DNA of 64,000 nucleotides from Aurantimonas marina (lineage in GTDB: Bacteria > Pseudomonadota > Alphaproteobacteria > Rhizobiales > Rhizobiaceae): NCBI RefSeq assembly GCF_017183135.1, contig NZ_JADDXW010000004.1, positions 236,074-300,073 on the forward strand. Reading direction: 5' to 3'. Below are positions 36,919 to 46,766 of this stretch, piece by piece (positions within the stretch are counted from its first letter, which is position 1; each line of letters starts with the position of its first letter). The notes below the pieces were generated by a model. The model searched no databases, was not told where the DNA came from, and was given only the letters and a program-made list of their open reading frames with translations. The translations under genes were made by a program, and so were the position numbers.

Positions 36919-38171
36919 CGATGAATGTGCATCAGATGAACCCGCGGACGCCGGCGGAAACGGCGCTGATCGAGCGTGCCGAAAGCACCGGCGTTGTCGC
37001 TGACGCCAAGGATCCGGCGGTCGAGGCGCTGCGCCGCGATGGCCTACCGAACCGGCGCGTCGAAGCGTGGCACTACACGGATCTTCGCTTGTTGATGAGT
37101 CGTTTGGACGACAAGTGCACAACAGCCGCGGTCCCGTCGGGCGAGGGAGGGACGCTGCTGTCGCCGCTCCTGCCGAACAGCCATGTCGTCGAGATCGGCG
37201 CGCCTGACAATGGCGCGGCACCGGCGGGCGTCACGGTTTCGGCGATTACGGAATCGGCGGATTGGAGCCGATCGCCGAACCACCTCGACCGGCCGGTCGA
37301 TACGATCCGGCTTTTGAACGCGTCCTTCGGCGCGGCGGCCGTCGCCATCGAGGTCGCGCCGAATACCGACGTGACCACGCCGCTGGAACTGCGTTCCCAG
37401 GCAGGTGATCGCTCGCATGGCCTGGCGCGCTGCACCGTCGGCGACGGCGCGAAAGCGGTGTTCGTCGAACGGATCGAGGGCACGGCGTCGTCGACGCCAT
37501 CCACAGGCATCTCGCATCTGGCGATCGGCGAGGGCGCCGATGTGCTCTGGATCGTCGATCAGGCCAAGGGCCCGTCGGCCGCGCATCTCGGCCAGCTCAA
37601 TGTCGAACTCGGCACCGACGCCTCGTTCCGGATGTTCGTGCTCAACACGGGCGGCGCGCTGGTGCGCTATGAGGTGCATGCCGAGACCATGGGCGAGGGC
37701 GGCGAGATCAAGATCCGCGGCGTCAATCTCATCGAGAAAGGCCAGCATATCGACGTGACGACCACCTTGAGGCACACCGCTCCGCATACGACGGCAACCG
37801 AGACGTTCCGCAATGTCGTCACCGGCGGTCACGGCGTATTCCAAGGCATGATCAAGGTGGCCAAGGAGGCGCAGAAGACCGACGCCAAGATGGCCTGCAA
37901 CACGCTGCTCCTGTCGGACGACGGCGATTTCTCGGCCAAGCCGGAACTGGAGATCTTCGCCGACGACGTGCAGTGCGGTCATGGCGCGACCGCCGGCGAG
38001 ATCAACGCAGACCATCTGTTCTACCTGATGTCGCGCGGCATCCCCGAACAGTCGGCCCGAGCACTTCTGGTGAAGGCTTTCGTCGCCGAAATCGTCGAGG
38101 AATTGGAACACGAGGCCGCCGAGGATGCACTGATGCAACGCATCGACACCTGGCTCGAACGGAGCCACTGA
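36915..38171 (+). CDS. sufD: Fe-S cluster assembly protein SufD
   Basis: A 418-residue SufD, partner of SufB in the scaffold, with FRNVVTGGHGVFQGMIKVAKEAQKTDAKM and the terminal CGHGATAGEINADHLFYLMSRGIPEQSARALLVKAF. The latter holds the conserved His used together with the SufB Cys. The GTG at 36915 overlaps the sufC stop (GTGA); an ATG at 36921 is the alternative. A 96-base gap to sufS follows. Confidence 0.95.
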   Translation: MTMNVHQMNPRTPAETALIERAESTGVVADAKDPAVEALRRDGLPNRRVEAWHYTDLRLLMSRLDDKCTTAAVPSGEGGTLLSPLLPNSHVVEIGAPDNGAAPAGVTVSAITESADWSRSPNHLDRPVDTIRLLNASFGAAAVAIEVAPNTDVTTPLELRSQAGDRSHGLARCTVGDGAKAVFVERIEGTASSTPSTGISHLAIGEGADVLWIVDQAKGPSAAHLGQLNVELGTDASFRMFVLNTGGALVRYEVHAETMGEGGEIKIRGVNLIEKGQHIDVTTTLRHTAPHTTATETFRNVVTGGHGVFQGMIKVAKEAQKTDAKMACNTLLLSDDGDFSAKPELEIFADDVQCGHGATAGEINADHLFYLMSRGIPEQSARALLVKAFVAEIVEELEHEAAEDALMQRIDTWLERSH

Positions 38172-38267
38172 TCGTCGCTGCTTTTTCATCCGGTCGCAAT
38201 TGGGCGGCCCTGATCAGATCCAGCCTAGTTTCGCGAGCCTCCGGGTTCGCCACGGGAGTTCGTTTCC

Positions 38268-39518
38268 ATGAAGGCCGAAGCGATAGCCGCTGACATCGGG
38301 GCTTACGACGTCGAAGCCGTGCGCCGGGATTTTCCCATCCTGTCGAAACAGGTCTACGGCAAGCCGCTGGTCTATCTCGATAACGGCGCCTCGGCGCAGA
38401 AGCCGCGCGCCGTTCTCGACGCAATCCAGAAGGCCTATAGCGAAGACTATTCCAACGTCCATCGCGGGCTGCATTTCCTGTCGAACAAGGCGACCGAGGA
38501 ATTCGAAGGCGCGCGGGACAAGGTGCGCGACTTCCTCAACGCCGCGAGCAGCGAGGAAATCGTCTTCACCCGCTCGGCGACCGAGGCGATCAACGTCGTC
38601 GCCTATGGCTACGGGATGAACGAGATCGGCGAGGGCGATGAGATCGTCCTGACCATCATGGAACACCACTCCAATATCGTGCCCTGGCACTTCATTCGCG
38701 AGAGGAATGGCGCCAAGCTCGTCTTCGTGCCGGTGGAAGACGACGGATCGATCGACATCGAGGCCTTTGAAAAGGCGATCACACCGCGCACCAAGCTGGT
38801 GGCGACGACCCATATGTCGAATGTGCTGGGCACGGTCGTCGACGTGAAGGCGGTGACCGCGCTCGCTCACGCCAAGGGCATTCCGGTTCTTGTCGACGGC
38901 AGCCAGGCCGCCGTCCACATGCCGGTCGACGTCCAGGACATCGGGTGCGATTTCTATGTGCTCACTGGTCACAAACTCTATGGCCCGACCGGGATCGGAA
39001 TTCTTTACGGTCGGCGCGAGATGCTCGAGCGCACACGGCCGTTCAACGGCGGCGGCGAGATGATCGTCGAGGTCACCGAGGAGACCGTGACCTACAATGC
39101 GCCGCCGCACCGCTTTGAGGCCGGCACGCCACCGATCGTCCAGGCGATCGGGCTCGGCGCCGCGATCGACTACATGAACATGATCGGGCGCGAGAAGATC
39201 GCGGCCCATGAGGAAAGCCTCAGGGATTACGCGCATGAGCGGCTGAAGGCGGTGAATTCGGTCCGGATCTATGGCGATGCGCCGGACAAGGGGGCGATCG
39301 TCTCCTTCGATCTGGAAGGCATCCACGCCCATGACGTGTCGATGGTGATCGACCGCGAGGGCGTCGCGGTCAGGGCCGGGACCCACTGCGCCCAGCCGCT
39401 CTTGAAGCGTTTCGGCGCGACCTCCACATGCCGGGCATCATTTGGTATGTACAACACGCTGGCGGAAATCGACCGCCTCGCGGAAGCCCTCGAAAAAGCC
39501 AGGCGCTTCTTTGCCTGA
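38268..39518 (+). CDS. sufS: Cysteine desulfurase SufS
   Basis: A 416-residue group II cysteine desulfurase. It has YLDNGASAQKPRAVLDAI, the PLP Lys in LTGHKLYGPTGIGILYG, and catalytic Cys in VRAGTHCAQPLLKRFG, followed by ASFGMYNTLAEIDRL. It supplies sulfur to SufB. No sufE is visible in this window, so sulfur may pass directly or through a SufE/SufU encoded elsewhere. Confidence 0.96.
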   Translation: MKAEAIAADIGAYDVEAVRRDFPILSKQVYGKPLVYLDNGASAQKPRAVLDAIQKAYSEDYSNVHRGLHFLSNKATEEFEGARDKVRDFLNAASSEEIVFTRSATEAINVVAYGYGMNEIGEGDEIVLTIMEHHSNIVPWHFIRERNGAKLVFVPVEDDGSIDIEAFEKAITPRTKLVATTHMSNVLGTVVDVKAVTALAHAKGIPVLVDGSQAAVHMPVDVQDIGCDFYVLTGHKLYGPTGIGILYGRREMLERTRPFNGGGEMIVEVTEETVTYNAPPHRFEAGTPPIVQAIGLGAAIDYMNMIGREKIAAHEESLRDYAHERLKAVNSVRIYGDAPDKGAIVSFDLEGIHAHDVSMVIDREGVAVRAGTHCAQPLLKRFGATSTCRASFGMYNTLAEIDRLAEALEKARRFFA

Positions 39519-39541
39519 CGACCGGGCCTGAGGATCAATTC

Positions 39542-39958
39542 ATGACCGACGAAGCCGAGATCAAGATGCCGGCGAACGACGACACTCCGAACGCGAACGG
39601 TGCGGTGGCCCCCGAGGACGCGGCGCCCGTGTCGGCGCTGCCCGCGGAGGAGTTGACACGCCTCACCGACGACATCGTCGGCGCGCTGAAGACCGTCTAT
39701 GATCCGGAGATTCCGGCCGATATCTACGAACTCGGCCTGATCTACAAGATCGACATCGACGACGAGCGCAATGTCGATGTCGAGATGACGCTGACGGCGC
39801 CCGGTTGCCCCGTCGCCGGCGAAATGCCGATCTGGGTCGAGAACGCCGTCGCTTCCGTCGCCGGCGTTGGCCAGGTCCGGGTCGACCTCGTCTTCGACCC
39901 GCCGTGGACGCCGGAGCGCATGAGCGAAGAGGCGCAGGTCGCCGTCGGCTGGTTCTGA
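39542..39958 (+). CDS. sufT: SufT-like DUF59 Fe-S assembly protein
   Basis: A 138-residue MIP18/DUF59 protein (the SUF-associated group, related to PaaD) with the motifs YDPEIPADIYELGLIYKIDI and VEMTLTAPGCPVAGEMP, where the Cys is the invariant ligand. The first 40 residues are a low-complexity acidic extension. It follows sufS after 23 bases and is thought to help cluster maturation or transfer. Confidence 0.9.
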   Translation: MTDEAEIKMPANDDTPNANGAVAPEDAAPVSALPAEELTRLTDDIVGALKTVYDPEIPADIYELGLIYKIDIDDERNVDVEMTLTAPGCPVAGEMPIWVENAVASVAGVGQVRVDLVFDPPWTPERMSEEAQVAVGWF

Positions 39959-39978
39959 GCAGCGACACGAGCGCCCCG

Positions 39979-40398
39979 ATGGCTCCTCCACTCGCAGGGC
40001 TTCTGGAAACCTGCCTCTATGTCGACGACATGGAGCGATCGCGTGATTTCTACGGGCGCGTTCTGGGCCTGTCGCCATTGTTCGCGGAAGATCGGATCAG
40101 TGTCTTCCGTATGCCGGACGGAACGGTTCTGATCCTTTTCGCGCGCGGGTCGACGCGCGAAGCCGTAACGACGCCCGGCGGTACGATCCCGCCGCATGAC
40201 GGCAGCGGCCCCATCCATTTCGCGCTGGCGATACCGGATGGCTCACTCGATACATGGCGCGAGCATCTGTCGGCATGTGGCGTCTCGATCGAAAGCGAAG
40301 TGACGTGGTCGAAGGGGCGGGGGCACAGTCTTTATTTCCGCGATCCCGACGGCCATGCAGCGGAACTCGCCACGCGCGAGCTATGGGCGCGGACATAG
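39979..40398 (+). CDS. VOC-family (glyoxalase/bleomycin-resistance fold) protein
   Basis: A 139-residue single-domain protein with the repeated beta-alpha-beta-beta-beta fold: LETCLYVDDMERSRDFYGRVLGLSPL is the first half and GPIHFALAIP...GHSLYFRDPDGHAAELATRELW the second. Metal ligands (His/Glu) are in IHFALA and AAELAT. Substrate unknown. It sits in the middle of the suf cluster, 20 bases after sufT, and may just hitchhike on the transcript. Confidence 0.85.
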   Translation: MAPPLAGLLETCLYVDDMERSRDFYGRVLGLSPLFAEDRISVFRMPDGTVLILFARGSTREAVTTPGGTIPPHDGSGPIHFALAIPDGSLDTWREHLSACGVSIESEVTWSKGRGHSLYFRDPDGHAAELATRELWART

Positions 40399-40519
40399 GC
40401 AGGGTGTTGATTTCACACCTCGACTGCGGACATTGCGTTCAGCTTGCGCGCTGTCGCCAGACCTCCCATCTTTGGTGTAGACTCCGCCCGACACTTGGAC
40501 AGCCGAAAAGGAAACCGCC

Positions 40520-40897
40520 ATGGGCCGTTTCACCGTCATGAGCATGACAGACACCGCCGCCGACCGCGTCAAGGCGGTTCTGGCCACCAAAGGCGAGGAT
40601 GCCCTTGGCCTTCGCGTTGGCATCAAGAAGGGCGGCTGCGCCGGCATGGAATACACGGTCGATCTGGCGACAGAAGCGAAACCGGGCGAAGACTCCATCG
40701 AAAAGGACGGGGCGCGGGTGTTCATCGCCCCGGAGGCCGTCCTGTTCCTGCTCGGCACCGAGATGGATTACGAGGAGACCGTGCTGCGCTCCGGTTTCAC
40801 CTTCCGCAATCCCAATCAGACCTCGGCCTGCGGGTGCGGCGAGTCGGTCGAACTAAAGCAGGCGGATCTGGCGGCGCTTGCCGGTCACGCTGGCTAA
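40520..40897 (+). CDS. sufA: A-type Fe-S carrier (SufA/IscA family)
   Basis: A 125-residue HesB/IscA-like protein with the three conserved cysteines: one in KKGGCAGMEYTVD and two in SACGCGES near the C-terminus. It receives clusters from SufBCD and delivers them to apo-proteins. The 121-base gap ahead of it contains TTGCGC...TAGACT, which might be a weak internal promoter. Confidence 0.94.
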   Translation: MGRFTVMSMTDTAADRVKAVLATKGEDALGLRVGIKKGGCAGMEYTVDLATEAKPGEDSIEKDGARVFIAPEAVLFLLGTEMDYEETVLRSGFTFRNPNQTSACGCGESVELKQADLAALAGHAG

Positions 40898-40914
40898 CGG
40901 CGAAAGGCAATCGG

Positions 40915-41271
40915 ATGGACGAGGATTTCCTGCGGGACCTCTTCGTCTCGCTTGCTGATGTTCGCGTTCGCAGGATGTTCGGCGGGCAGGGGGTCTACTC
41001 CGGAGATCGGATCGTCGCCGTCGTGGTGCGGGGCGAACTCTATTTGAAGAGCGATGCGGTCAGTGAGCCCATCTACGAGGCGGCCGATCTGGCGCGCTGG
41101 ACCTATGCGCGCGAGGGCCGGGCGCCGACCCGCATGCCCTATTACCGCATGCCGGAGTCCGCACTAGACGATCAGGACGAGGCCGGCGGTTGGATCGCCA
41201 TCGCCAATGCGGCTTCGCGGCGCGCCTCCCAGCAGTCGCTACGTCCAAAACGAGCAGCCAAGGCAAAATAG
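40915..41271 (+). CDS. TfoX/Sxy N-terminal domain protein
   Basis: A 118-residue protein with the TfoX N-terminal domain: LRDLFVSLADVRVRRMFGGQGVYSGDRIVAVVVRGELYLKSD, and MPYYRMPESALDD. The C-terminus is Ala/Lys/Arg-rich (RPKRAAKAK). In competent bacteria TfoX/Sxy activates transformation genes with CRP; single-domain proteins like this in alphaproteobacteria have no proven role. It follows sufA after 17 bases. Confidence 0.88.
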   Translation: MDEDFLRDLFVSLADVRVRRMFGGQGVYSGDRIVAVVVRGELYLKSDAVSEPIYEAADLARWTYAREGRAPTRMPYYRMPESALDDQDEAGGWIAIANAASRRASQQSLRPKRAAKAK

Positions 41272-41293
41272 AAGACTTCCGTCGCCTGGCGCC

Positions 41294-42154
41294 TCAGTCT
41301 GGCGAGGGAGCCGATCGGCGCTTCGCCGCCACCCACAAGGCCTCCATCTCGTCGAGACTCGCCGAATTCAGCGATCGGTTGGTCGTTTCGAGCTGCTCCT
41401 CGATAAAGCCGAACCGGTCCCGGAATTTGCGCACGCAGCGTCTCAGCGCCAGTTCCGGATCGATCTCGTGGAAGCGGGCGAGATTAACGACGCTGAACAA
41501 AAGGTCGCCGAGTTCCGCCTCGCTTGCATCTCGGTCATGGGCTGCGATCGCCTCTGCAAATTCGCCCAGTTCCTCGTCGATCTTCTCGAGGATCGGCTCC
41601 GGCCGGTCCCAGTCGAAGCCGGTGTCGGCAGCCTTCTTCTGCACCTTGAGCGCCAGCGTCAGCGCTGGGAACGCGGCGGGAATCCCGTCGAGATGCCGGG
41701 GCCGGTCGGCGCCGTTCGCACCGGTGGGTAGGTTTGCGTCGCCGGCAAGTTTTGCCCGCAATGCTGCTCTCTCGGCCTTTTCCTCCGCCTTGATCCTTTC
41801 CCACTGGCCCTTGGCCGAGCGGGCCGAGCGCGCGACGGCGTCACCAAACACACGTGGATGCCGGCGGACCATCTTTCGCGTGATCGTCTCGACGACGTCG
41901 CCGAAATCGAACAGACCTTGTTCGGCAGCGAGCTGGGCGTGATAGACGACCTGAAGCAGTAGGTCGCCCAATTCCTCACGTAAATCGACCATGTCGTCGC
42001 GCTCGATCGCGTCGGCGACCTCATAGGCTTCCTCGACCGTATAGGGCGCGATCGTCGCGAAATTCTGCTCGATATCCCACGGACACCCGGTTTCTGGGTC
42101 GCGCAGCGCTTCCATGATCTCGATCAGACGCGCGATGTCCTTGGATGGCGTCAT
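41294..42154 (-). CDS. mazG: Nucleoside triphosphate pyrophosphohydrolase MazG
   Basis: A 286-residue tandem MazG-domain enzyme that hydrolyses NTPs to NMP and pyrophosphate. The first domain has LIEIMEALRDPETGCPWDIEQ, TVEEAYEVADAIERDDMVDLREELGDLL with the EExxE-x12-ExxD metal motif; the second repeats it around KIDEELGEFAEAIAAHDRDASEAELGDLLF. The ATG at 42154 is chosen for the family start MTPSKDIARLIEIM. Upstream (42155-42417) are an AT-rich patch at 42302-42345 and a hairpin (GCGGTGG...CCACCGC); no gene. Confidence 0.94.
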   Translation of the reverse strand: MTPSKDIARLIEIMEALRDPETGCPWDIEQNFATIAPYTVEEAYEVADAIERDDMVDLREELGDLLLQVVYHAQLAAEQGLFDFGDVVETITRKMVRRHPRVFGDAVARSARSAKGQWERIKAEEKAERAALRAKLAGDANLPTGANGADRPRHLDGIPAAFPALTLALKVQKKAADTGFDWDRPEPILEKIDEELGEFAEAIAAHDRDASEAELGDLLFSVVNLARFHEIDPELALRRCVRKFRDRFGFIEEQLETTNRSLNSASLDEMEALWVAAKRRSAPSPD

Positions 42155-42417
42155 GGCTCCGACTCCCGACTCATGTTGTCCTTTCACTGATCCCGCAGTA
42201 GCGACGACGAACGCAAGGGGGAAGGGCCGCCGCAACTTCCGCGCTCCGACGGTCGGAACACCACGCTATGGGTGAGGCAATGACTCAGTTGGGCTGATTC
42301 ATGAGTGGCATAAGATATATTATGGAACCAAATCGATGAGCGATAGATGTTTGGCGTAGCGGTGGCGGCGGACACACCACCGCCGGATGACTGGGTCGGT
42401 CCGTATCGGGACAGACC

Positions 42418-43227
42418 TCAGTCCAGCGGGAATTCAATTGTCAGGCCGTCATATCCCGGCCGTACATGCGCCGGCAGTTCGCCGCAGAGCGTGTCGTAGT
42501 CGAGCGGCGTGTGCATGTGTGTCAGCGTTGCGCCCTCGACACTGAAGCGGTCGATCCATGCGAGCGCCTGCGCAACGGTCAGATGGCTCGGATGCGGCTT
42601 GTATTGGAGTGCGTCGATGACGACGTGCCGGACGCCGTCGATCGCCGCGAGCGCTTCATCGGGGAATTCGCTAACGTCGCTGCAGTAAGCGATCGGCCCG
42701 ACGCGGAACCCGAGCGAGTGGATCGAACCATGCTCTTGCCGAAACGGCGTCAGCGTCAGCAACCCGCCGGGGCCGTCGATCTCGAAGCTCTCGCCGGCAG
42801 TGATGGCGATGTGTCGGGCAACTGGCGGATAGTTGCTGCCCGACGGTGTCTCGAAACAGTAGCGAAACGCCTCGAGCACGCGATCGTGGGTCGCGGCGTC
42901 GGCATAGACCGGGATCCGCGTCTGCTGTGCGAGCATATAGCCGCGCAGATCGTCGATGCCGTGAATATGATCTGCATGTGGATGCGTCAGGGCGACGGCG
43001 TCGAGACGTCTAACGGATGAACTGAGCATTTGCTGGTGAAAATCCGGCCCGCAATCGATTGCGACGACGGTTCGACCGGCGACGCCAATGCGTTCGATGA
43101 GAGCGGCGCTGCGGGTGCGCCGATTTCTGGGGTTGGTCGGGTCGCAGGCGCCCCAATCACCATTGATCCGGGGCACGCCCGGCGAGGATGCGCAGCCGAG
43201 GACCGTCAATCGCAGCATGTCACTCAC
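42418..43227 (-). CDS. MBL-fold hydrolase (PhnP-like phosphodiesterase type)
   Basis: A 269-residue metallo-beta-lactamase-fold protein. It has the metal motif THPHADHIHGIDDLRGY, the GCGPDFHQQM-like IDCGPDFHQQML, and the C-terminal LTHMHTPLDYDTL. The shape fits the PhnP/RNase Z-like phosphodiesterase group found next to tatD in alphaproteobacteria. Its real substrate is unknown. It is 18 bases downstream of tatD in the minus-strand operon. Confidence 0.9.
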   Translation of the reverse strand: MSDMLRLTVLGCASSPGVPRINGDWGACDPTNPRNRRTRSAALIERIGVAGRTVVAIDCGPDFHQQMLSSSVRRLDAVALTHPHADHIHGIDDLRGYMLAQQTRIPVYADAATHDRVLEAFRYCFETPSGSNYPPVARHIAITAGESFEIDGPGGLLTLTPFRQEHGSIHSLGFRVGPIAYCSDVSEFPDEALAAIDGVRHVVIDALQYKPHPSHLTVAQALAWIDRFSVEGATLTHMHTPLDYDTLCGELPAHVRPGYDGLTIEFPLD

Positions 43228-43245
43228 TGAGAATGCCTCCGCCGC

Positions 43246-44040
43246 TCAGCCGCTGCGCGGATCGGGAATTTTCTGGAACAAGGCAAAGAAGTTGTCCGAC
43301 GTTTGTTGCGCGATTTCGCTGAGATCAACGCCCTTAGTTTCGGCTAGAACCTCTGCTGTGTGACGCACGTAAGCTGGTTCGTTTCGCTTGCCGCGATACG
43401 GCGGCGGTGCGAGATATGGCGCGTCCGTCTCGACGAGCAGCCGGTTCATCGGCATATCAGCGGCGATGGCGCGGATCTCCTCGGATTTCTTGAACGCGAG
43501 AATTCCGGAAAACGACACATAGCCGCCGAGCGCGATTCCGGCCTCGGCGAGCCCGCGGCCGGAGGAAAAGCAGTGGAGAATGAAGGGGAAGGCCCCCTTC
43601 CCGCTTTCGTCCTCCAGAATACCGATCATGTCGGCGTCGGCATCGCGCGAGTGAATGACGAGCGGCAGACACGTTTCGCGCGCAGCTTCGATATGGCGCC
43701 GAAAAACTGTCTCCTGGATGTCTCGCGGGGCCTTGTCGTAGAAGTAATCGAGGCCGGCTTCGCCGATGGCCACGATCTTTTCGTCCTGGCTCAGCCGCAC
43801 CAACTCCGCCACGGGCGTATCGGGCTCTGCGGCGGCGTTGTGCGGATGGGTTCCCACCGAGGCGAAGATTTGCGCGTGCGCGCGGGTCAACTGTTTCAAT
43901 CGCTCGATCCGCGCCACATGGGTCGAGATCGTCACGAACAAACCAACACCTTCTGCCTTTGCGCGAGTGAGCAATTCGACGTGCTCACCGTCAAAATCAG
44001 GGAAATCGAGGTGGCAATGGCTGTCGACCAGAAACGGCAT
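43246..44040 (-). CDS. tatD: TatD family metal-dependent DNase
   Basis: A 264-residue TIM-barrel hydrolase with DSHCHLDFPDFDG, ASVGTHPHNAAAEPDTP, AIGEAGLDYFYDKAP and RLLVETDAPYLAPPPYRGKRNEP, the usual metal ligands of the TatD/YcfH group. TatD enzymes are 3'-5' nucleases, some acting in DNA repair. The start at 44040 (MPFLVDSHCHLDF) is two bases beyond the metG stop codon, so the genes are tightly linked. Confidence 0.94.
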   Translation of the reverse strand: MPFLVDSHCHLDFPDFDGEHVELLTRAKAEGVGLFVTISTHVARIERLKQLTRAHAQIFASVGTHPHNAAAEPDTPVAELVRLSQDEKIVAIGEAGLDYFYDKAPRDIQETVFRRHIEAARETCLPLVIHSRDADADMIGILEDESGKGAFPFILHCFSSGRGLAEAGIALGGYVSFSGILAFKKSEEIRAIAADMPMNRLLVETDAPYLAPPPYRGKRNEPAYVRHTAEVLAETKGVDLSEIAQQTSDNFFALFQKIPDPRSG

Positions 44041-44042
44041 CG

Positions 44043-45587
44043 TCACGCGGGCGTCTCCGCCTCGACAAAACGCGGAAATACCGGTTGCGGCGCCGGAAGG
44101 GATTGGCCCGGCGTCAGCGCGACGTCCGGCGTCAGCTCGGTGAAGCTTCGTTCGTCTTCGGCCACGCCGAGTGTGTCGAGCAGCTTGGCGGCGCTCTCCG
44201 GCACGAAGGGCTGCAGCAGGATCGCCACTCGTCGGATTACCTCGGCCGTGACATAGAGGACGGTCTCCATGCGCGCCGGGTCGCTCTTGCGCAACGCCCA
44301 AGGCGTCTGTCCAGCGAAATATCGGTTCGCCTCGCTGACGACCGCAATGATCGCGGCAAGGACCACGTGCAGTTCCTGCCGGTCGATCGCCTCGCGCGCC
44401 TTCGGCAAAAGGCCGCTCGCGGCTGACAGGATGGCTTCATCGGCTTCGCTCAAAGGACCTGGCGTCGGCACCGCGCCGGCGCAGTGCTTGGCGACCATCG
44501 ACAGCGAGCGCTGGGCCAGATTCCCCAGATCGTTGGCGAGCTCGGAATTCGTCCTGTTGACGATGGCGTCATGCGAGTAATTTCCATCCTGGCCAAACGG
44601 CACTTCGCGCAAGAGGAAATAGCGCAGCCGATCAAGGCCGTAGACGTCGATCAGCGCGAACGGATCGATGACGTTGCCGACCGATTTCGACATCTTCTCA
44701 CCGCGGTTGAACAGAAAGCCGTGGGCAAAGACGCGCCGCGGCAGTGGTATCCCCGCCGACATCAGAAAGGCCGGCCAATAGACCGCGTGAAACCGCACGA
44801 TGTCCTTGCCGATCACATGCAGATCGGCGGGCCAGAAGGATGTCCGCTCCCCCTCACCCGGAAATCCCGTCGCCGTCAGATAGTTCGTCAGCGCGTCGAC
44901 CCACACATACATGACGTGCTTTTCGTCGTCCGGCACCGGAATGCCCCAATCGAAGGTCGTGCGGGAAACCGAAAGGTCCTTCAGGCCGGAACGAACGAAG
45001 GAGACGACCTCGTTGCGCCGTTCGGCCGGGCCGACGAAGTCCGGATGAGCCTCGTAGTGCGCCAAAAGACGCTCCTGGAAATTCGAGAGCCGGAAGAAAT
45101 AGCTTTCCTCCTCGACCCACTCGACGGGCGAGCCTTGCGGACCGCGGCGCTTGCCGTCCTCGCCGACGGTGGTTTCGTCGGCGCCGTAATAGGCCTCGTC
45201 GCGCACCGAGTACCAGCCAGAATAGGCGCCTTTGTAGATGTCGCCGGCCGCCGCCATCTTCGTCCAGATCGCCTGGCTCGCTGCAACGTGCCGCTTCTCG
45301 CTGGTGCGGATGAAGTCGTTGTTCGTGCCGCCGAGCGCCTTGGCCATGCGCTCGAACTCAGCGGAATTGCGCTTGGCCAGCTCGCGCGGCGTCACCCCCT
45401 GGTCGCGCGCGCTCTGCAGCATCTTGATGCCGTGCTCGTCGGTGCCGGTCAGAAAGAACACGTCGTAGCCGTCGAGCCGCTTGAAACGCGCCAGCGCGTC
45501 GGTCGCGATCAACTCATACGCGTGGCCGATATGCGGGCGACCGTTCGGATAGGAGATCGCGGTGGTCAGATAGAAGCGTTCGGCCAT
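44043..45587 (-). CDS. metG: Methionyl-tRNA synthetase
   Basis: A 514-residue class I synthetase. HIGH motif in [30 protein letters not shown] in [18 protein letters not shown]. The connective-peptide region lacks the Cys pairs that bind zinc in MetG1, and there is no C-terminal dimerisation domain, so this is the shorter MetG2-type enzyme. The start is [16 protein letters not shown]. It supplies both initiator and elongator Met-tRNA. A 114-base gap separates it from holB, without visible features. Confidence 0.96.
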   Translation of the reverse strand: MAERFYLTTAISYPNGRPHIGHAYELIATDALARFKRLDGYDVFFLTGTDEHGIKMLQSARDQGVTPRELAKRNSAEFERMAKALGGTNNDFIRTSEKRHVAASQAIWTKMAAAGDIYKGAYSGWYSVRDEAYYGADETTVGEDGKRRGPQGSPVEWVEEESYFFRLSNFQERLLAHYEAHPDFVGPAERRNEVVSFVRSGLKDLSVSRTTFDWGIPVPDDEKHVMYVWVDALTNYLTATGFPGEGERTSFWPADLHVIGKDIVRFHAVYWPAFLMSAGIPLPRRVFAHGFLFNRGEKMSKSVGNVIDPFALIDVYGLDRLRYFLLREVPFGQDGNYSHDAIVNRTNSELANDLGNLAQRSLSMVAKHCAGAVPTPGPLSEADEAILSAASGLLPKAREAIDRQELHVVLAAIIAVVSEANRYFAGQTPWALRKSDPARMETVLYVTAEVIRRVAILLQPFVPESAAKLLDTLGVAEDERSFTELTPDVALTPGQSLPAPQPVFPRFVEAETPA

Positions 45588-45701
45588 CGGGGCTTTCGTC
45601 AATTCCGGTGCGGGAAGCAATGTCGTTCCCGCGACATAGAGCATTGCGCCAAACGGCTCAATCGGCCGCGTCGCGTGATCGGGACGGACACGGGCCTGGT
45701 A

Positions 45702-46766
45702 TCAGGCGGCCCGGTGCCGGGCGCGCCGGTGATAGAACCCATCGAACAGCGTGAGAAGGGCCTGCTTGCGGTCCAGATTATAGGCGGCGGCTTCGCGAAG
45801 CCGCGTGGTTTCGTCCTGCCACAGCGAGGCGAGCGCCGCCGCCCCCTCCCCGTCGCCGGCCCGAAGGCAGGTCTCGCTGGCTTCGGCGATCGCGGAGAGC
45901 AGCGCCGCGACAAGCAGCTCATAAGCCGATTCCCGCCCCTTGGGTGTCATGGCGTCGGCCAGGGAATGGATGGCATTCCAGTCGGGCCTGTCGGCTTGGA
46001 GCAGCTGGTCCAGGGCGGCGCGAATCTCGATCCCGCCGTGGGCGATCAGCGAGATCGCCTCACGGACGCTGCCCTCGGCAATCCTTGCCGCGGCGCGAAT
46101 TTCCTCCGCGTCGGCGCTCGGCAGGCAACGGGCGAGTGTCGCCGCAAGGTTGTCCTCATCCAGCGGCTTGAACTGCAACAGCCGGCAACGGGAGCGTATC
46201 GTCGGAAGCAGCCGGCCGGGAGTGTGGTTGGTGATCAGGAAGAGCGACCGCGGCGGCGGCTCCTCCAGGATCTTGAGAAGCGCATTGGCCGCGCTGCGGT
46301 TCATGTCGTCGGCCGGATCGATCAACGCGATCCGCCAATTGGAACCCGATGCCGTGGCGTGAAAGAAGCGGTTGAGCTTGCGAACCTCATCGACGGTGAT
46401 CTGCGTCCTGAAGCCTGTGCCTTTTTCGATCGGTGGCCGGGCGATGTGGATCAGGTTGGGATGCGTGCCGAGGGCGATCTGGCGGATGGTTGCGTCGTCA
46501 GGCGAGAACACCGGCGTGGCCGCTTCCGGCTGGCCCGGCTGCGGCCCGGCCAGCAGATGCCGCGCGAAAGCGAAGGCTGTCGTGGCCTTACCGATGCCTC
46601 GCGGTCCTTGGAAAAGCCATGCGTGGTGCAGACGTCCGCTGGCCCCGGCCGCGACGAGTTCCCGCCATTCGTTCTCATGGCCCGACAGTGTCAGCGTTGC
46701 CGGCGGCGGCGGCACGCCGTCGAGATCGTCGTGGGCTTCCGGCGTTTCAAGCGACAGGTCGTTCAT
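45702..46766 (-). CDS. holB: DNA polymerase III subunit delta'
   Basis: A 354-residue clamp-loader subunit of the AAA+ family. The P-loop is FQGPRGIGKATTAFAFARHLL; sensor and DEAD-like residues lie in WRIALIDPADDMNRSAANALLKILEEPPPRSLFLITNHTPGRLLPTIRSRC. The last third is the helical collar domain. The ATG at 46766 overlaps the tmk stop (ATGA), the classical tmk-holB pairing. Confidence 0.93.
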   Translation of the reverse strand: MNDLSLETPEAHDDLDGVPPPPATLTLSGHENEWRELVAAGASGRLHHAWLFQGPRGIGKATTAFAFARHLLAGPQPGQPEAATPVFSPDDATIRQIALGTHPNLIHIARPPIEKGTGFRTQITVDEVRKLNRFFHATASGSNWRIALIDPADDMNRSAANALLKILEEPPPRSLFLITNHTPGRLLPTIRSRCRLLQFKPLDEDNLAATLARCLPSADAEEIRAAARIAEGSVREAISLIAHGGIEIRAALDQLLQADRPDWNAIHSLADAMTPKGRESAYELLVAALLSAIAEASETCLRAGDGEGAAALASLWQDETTRLREAAAYNLDRKQALLTLFDGFYHRRARHRAA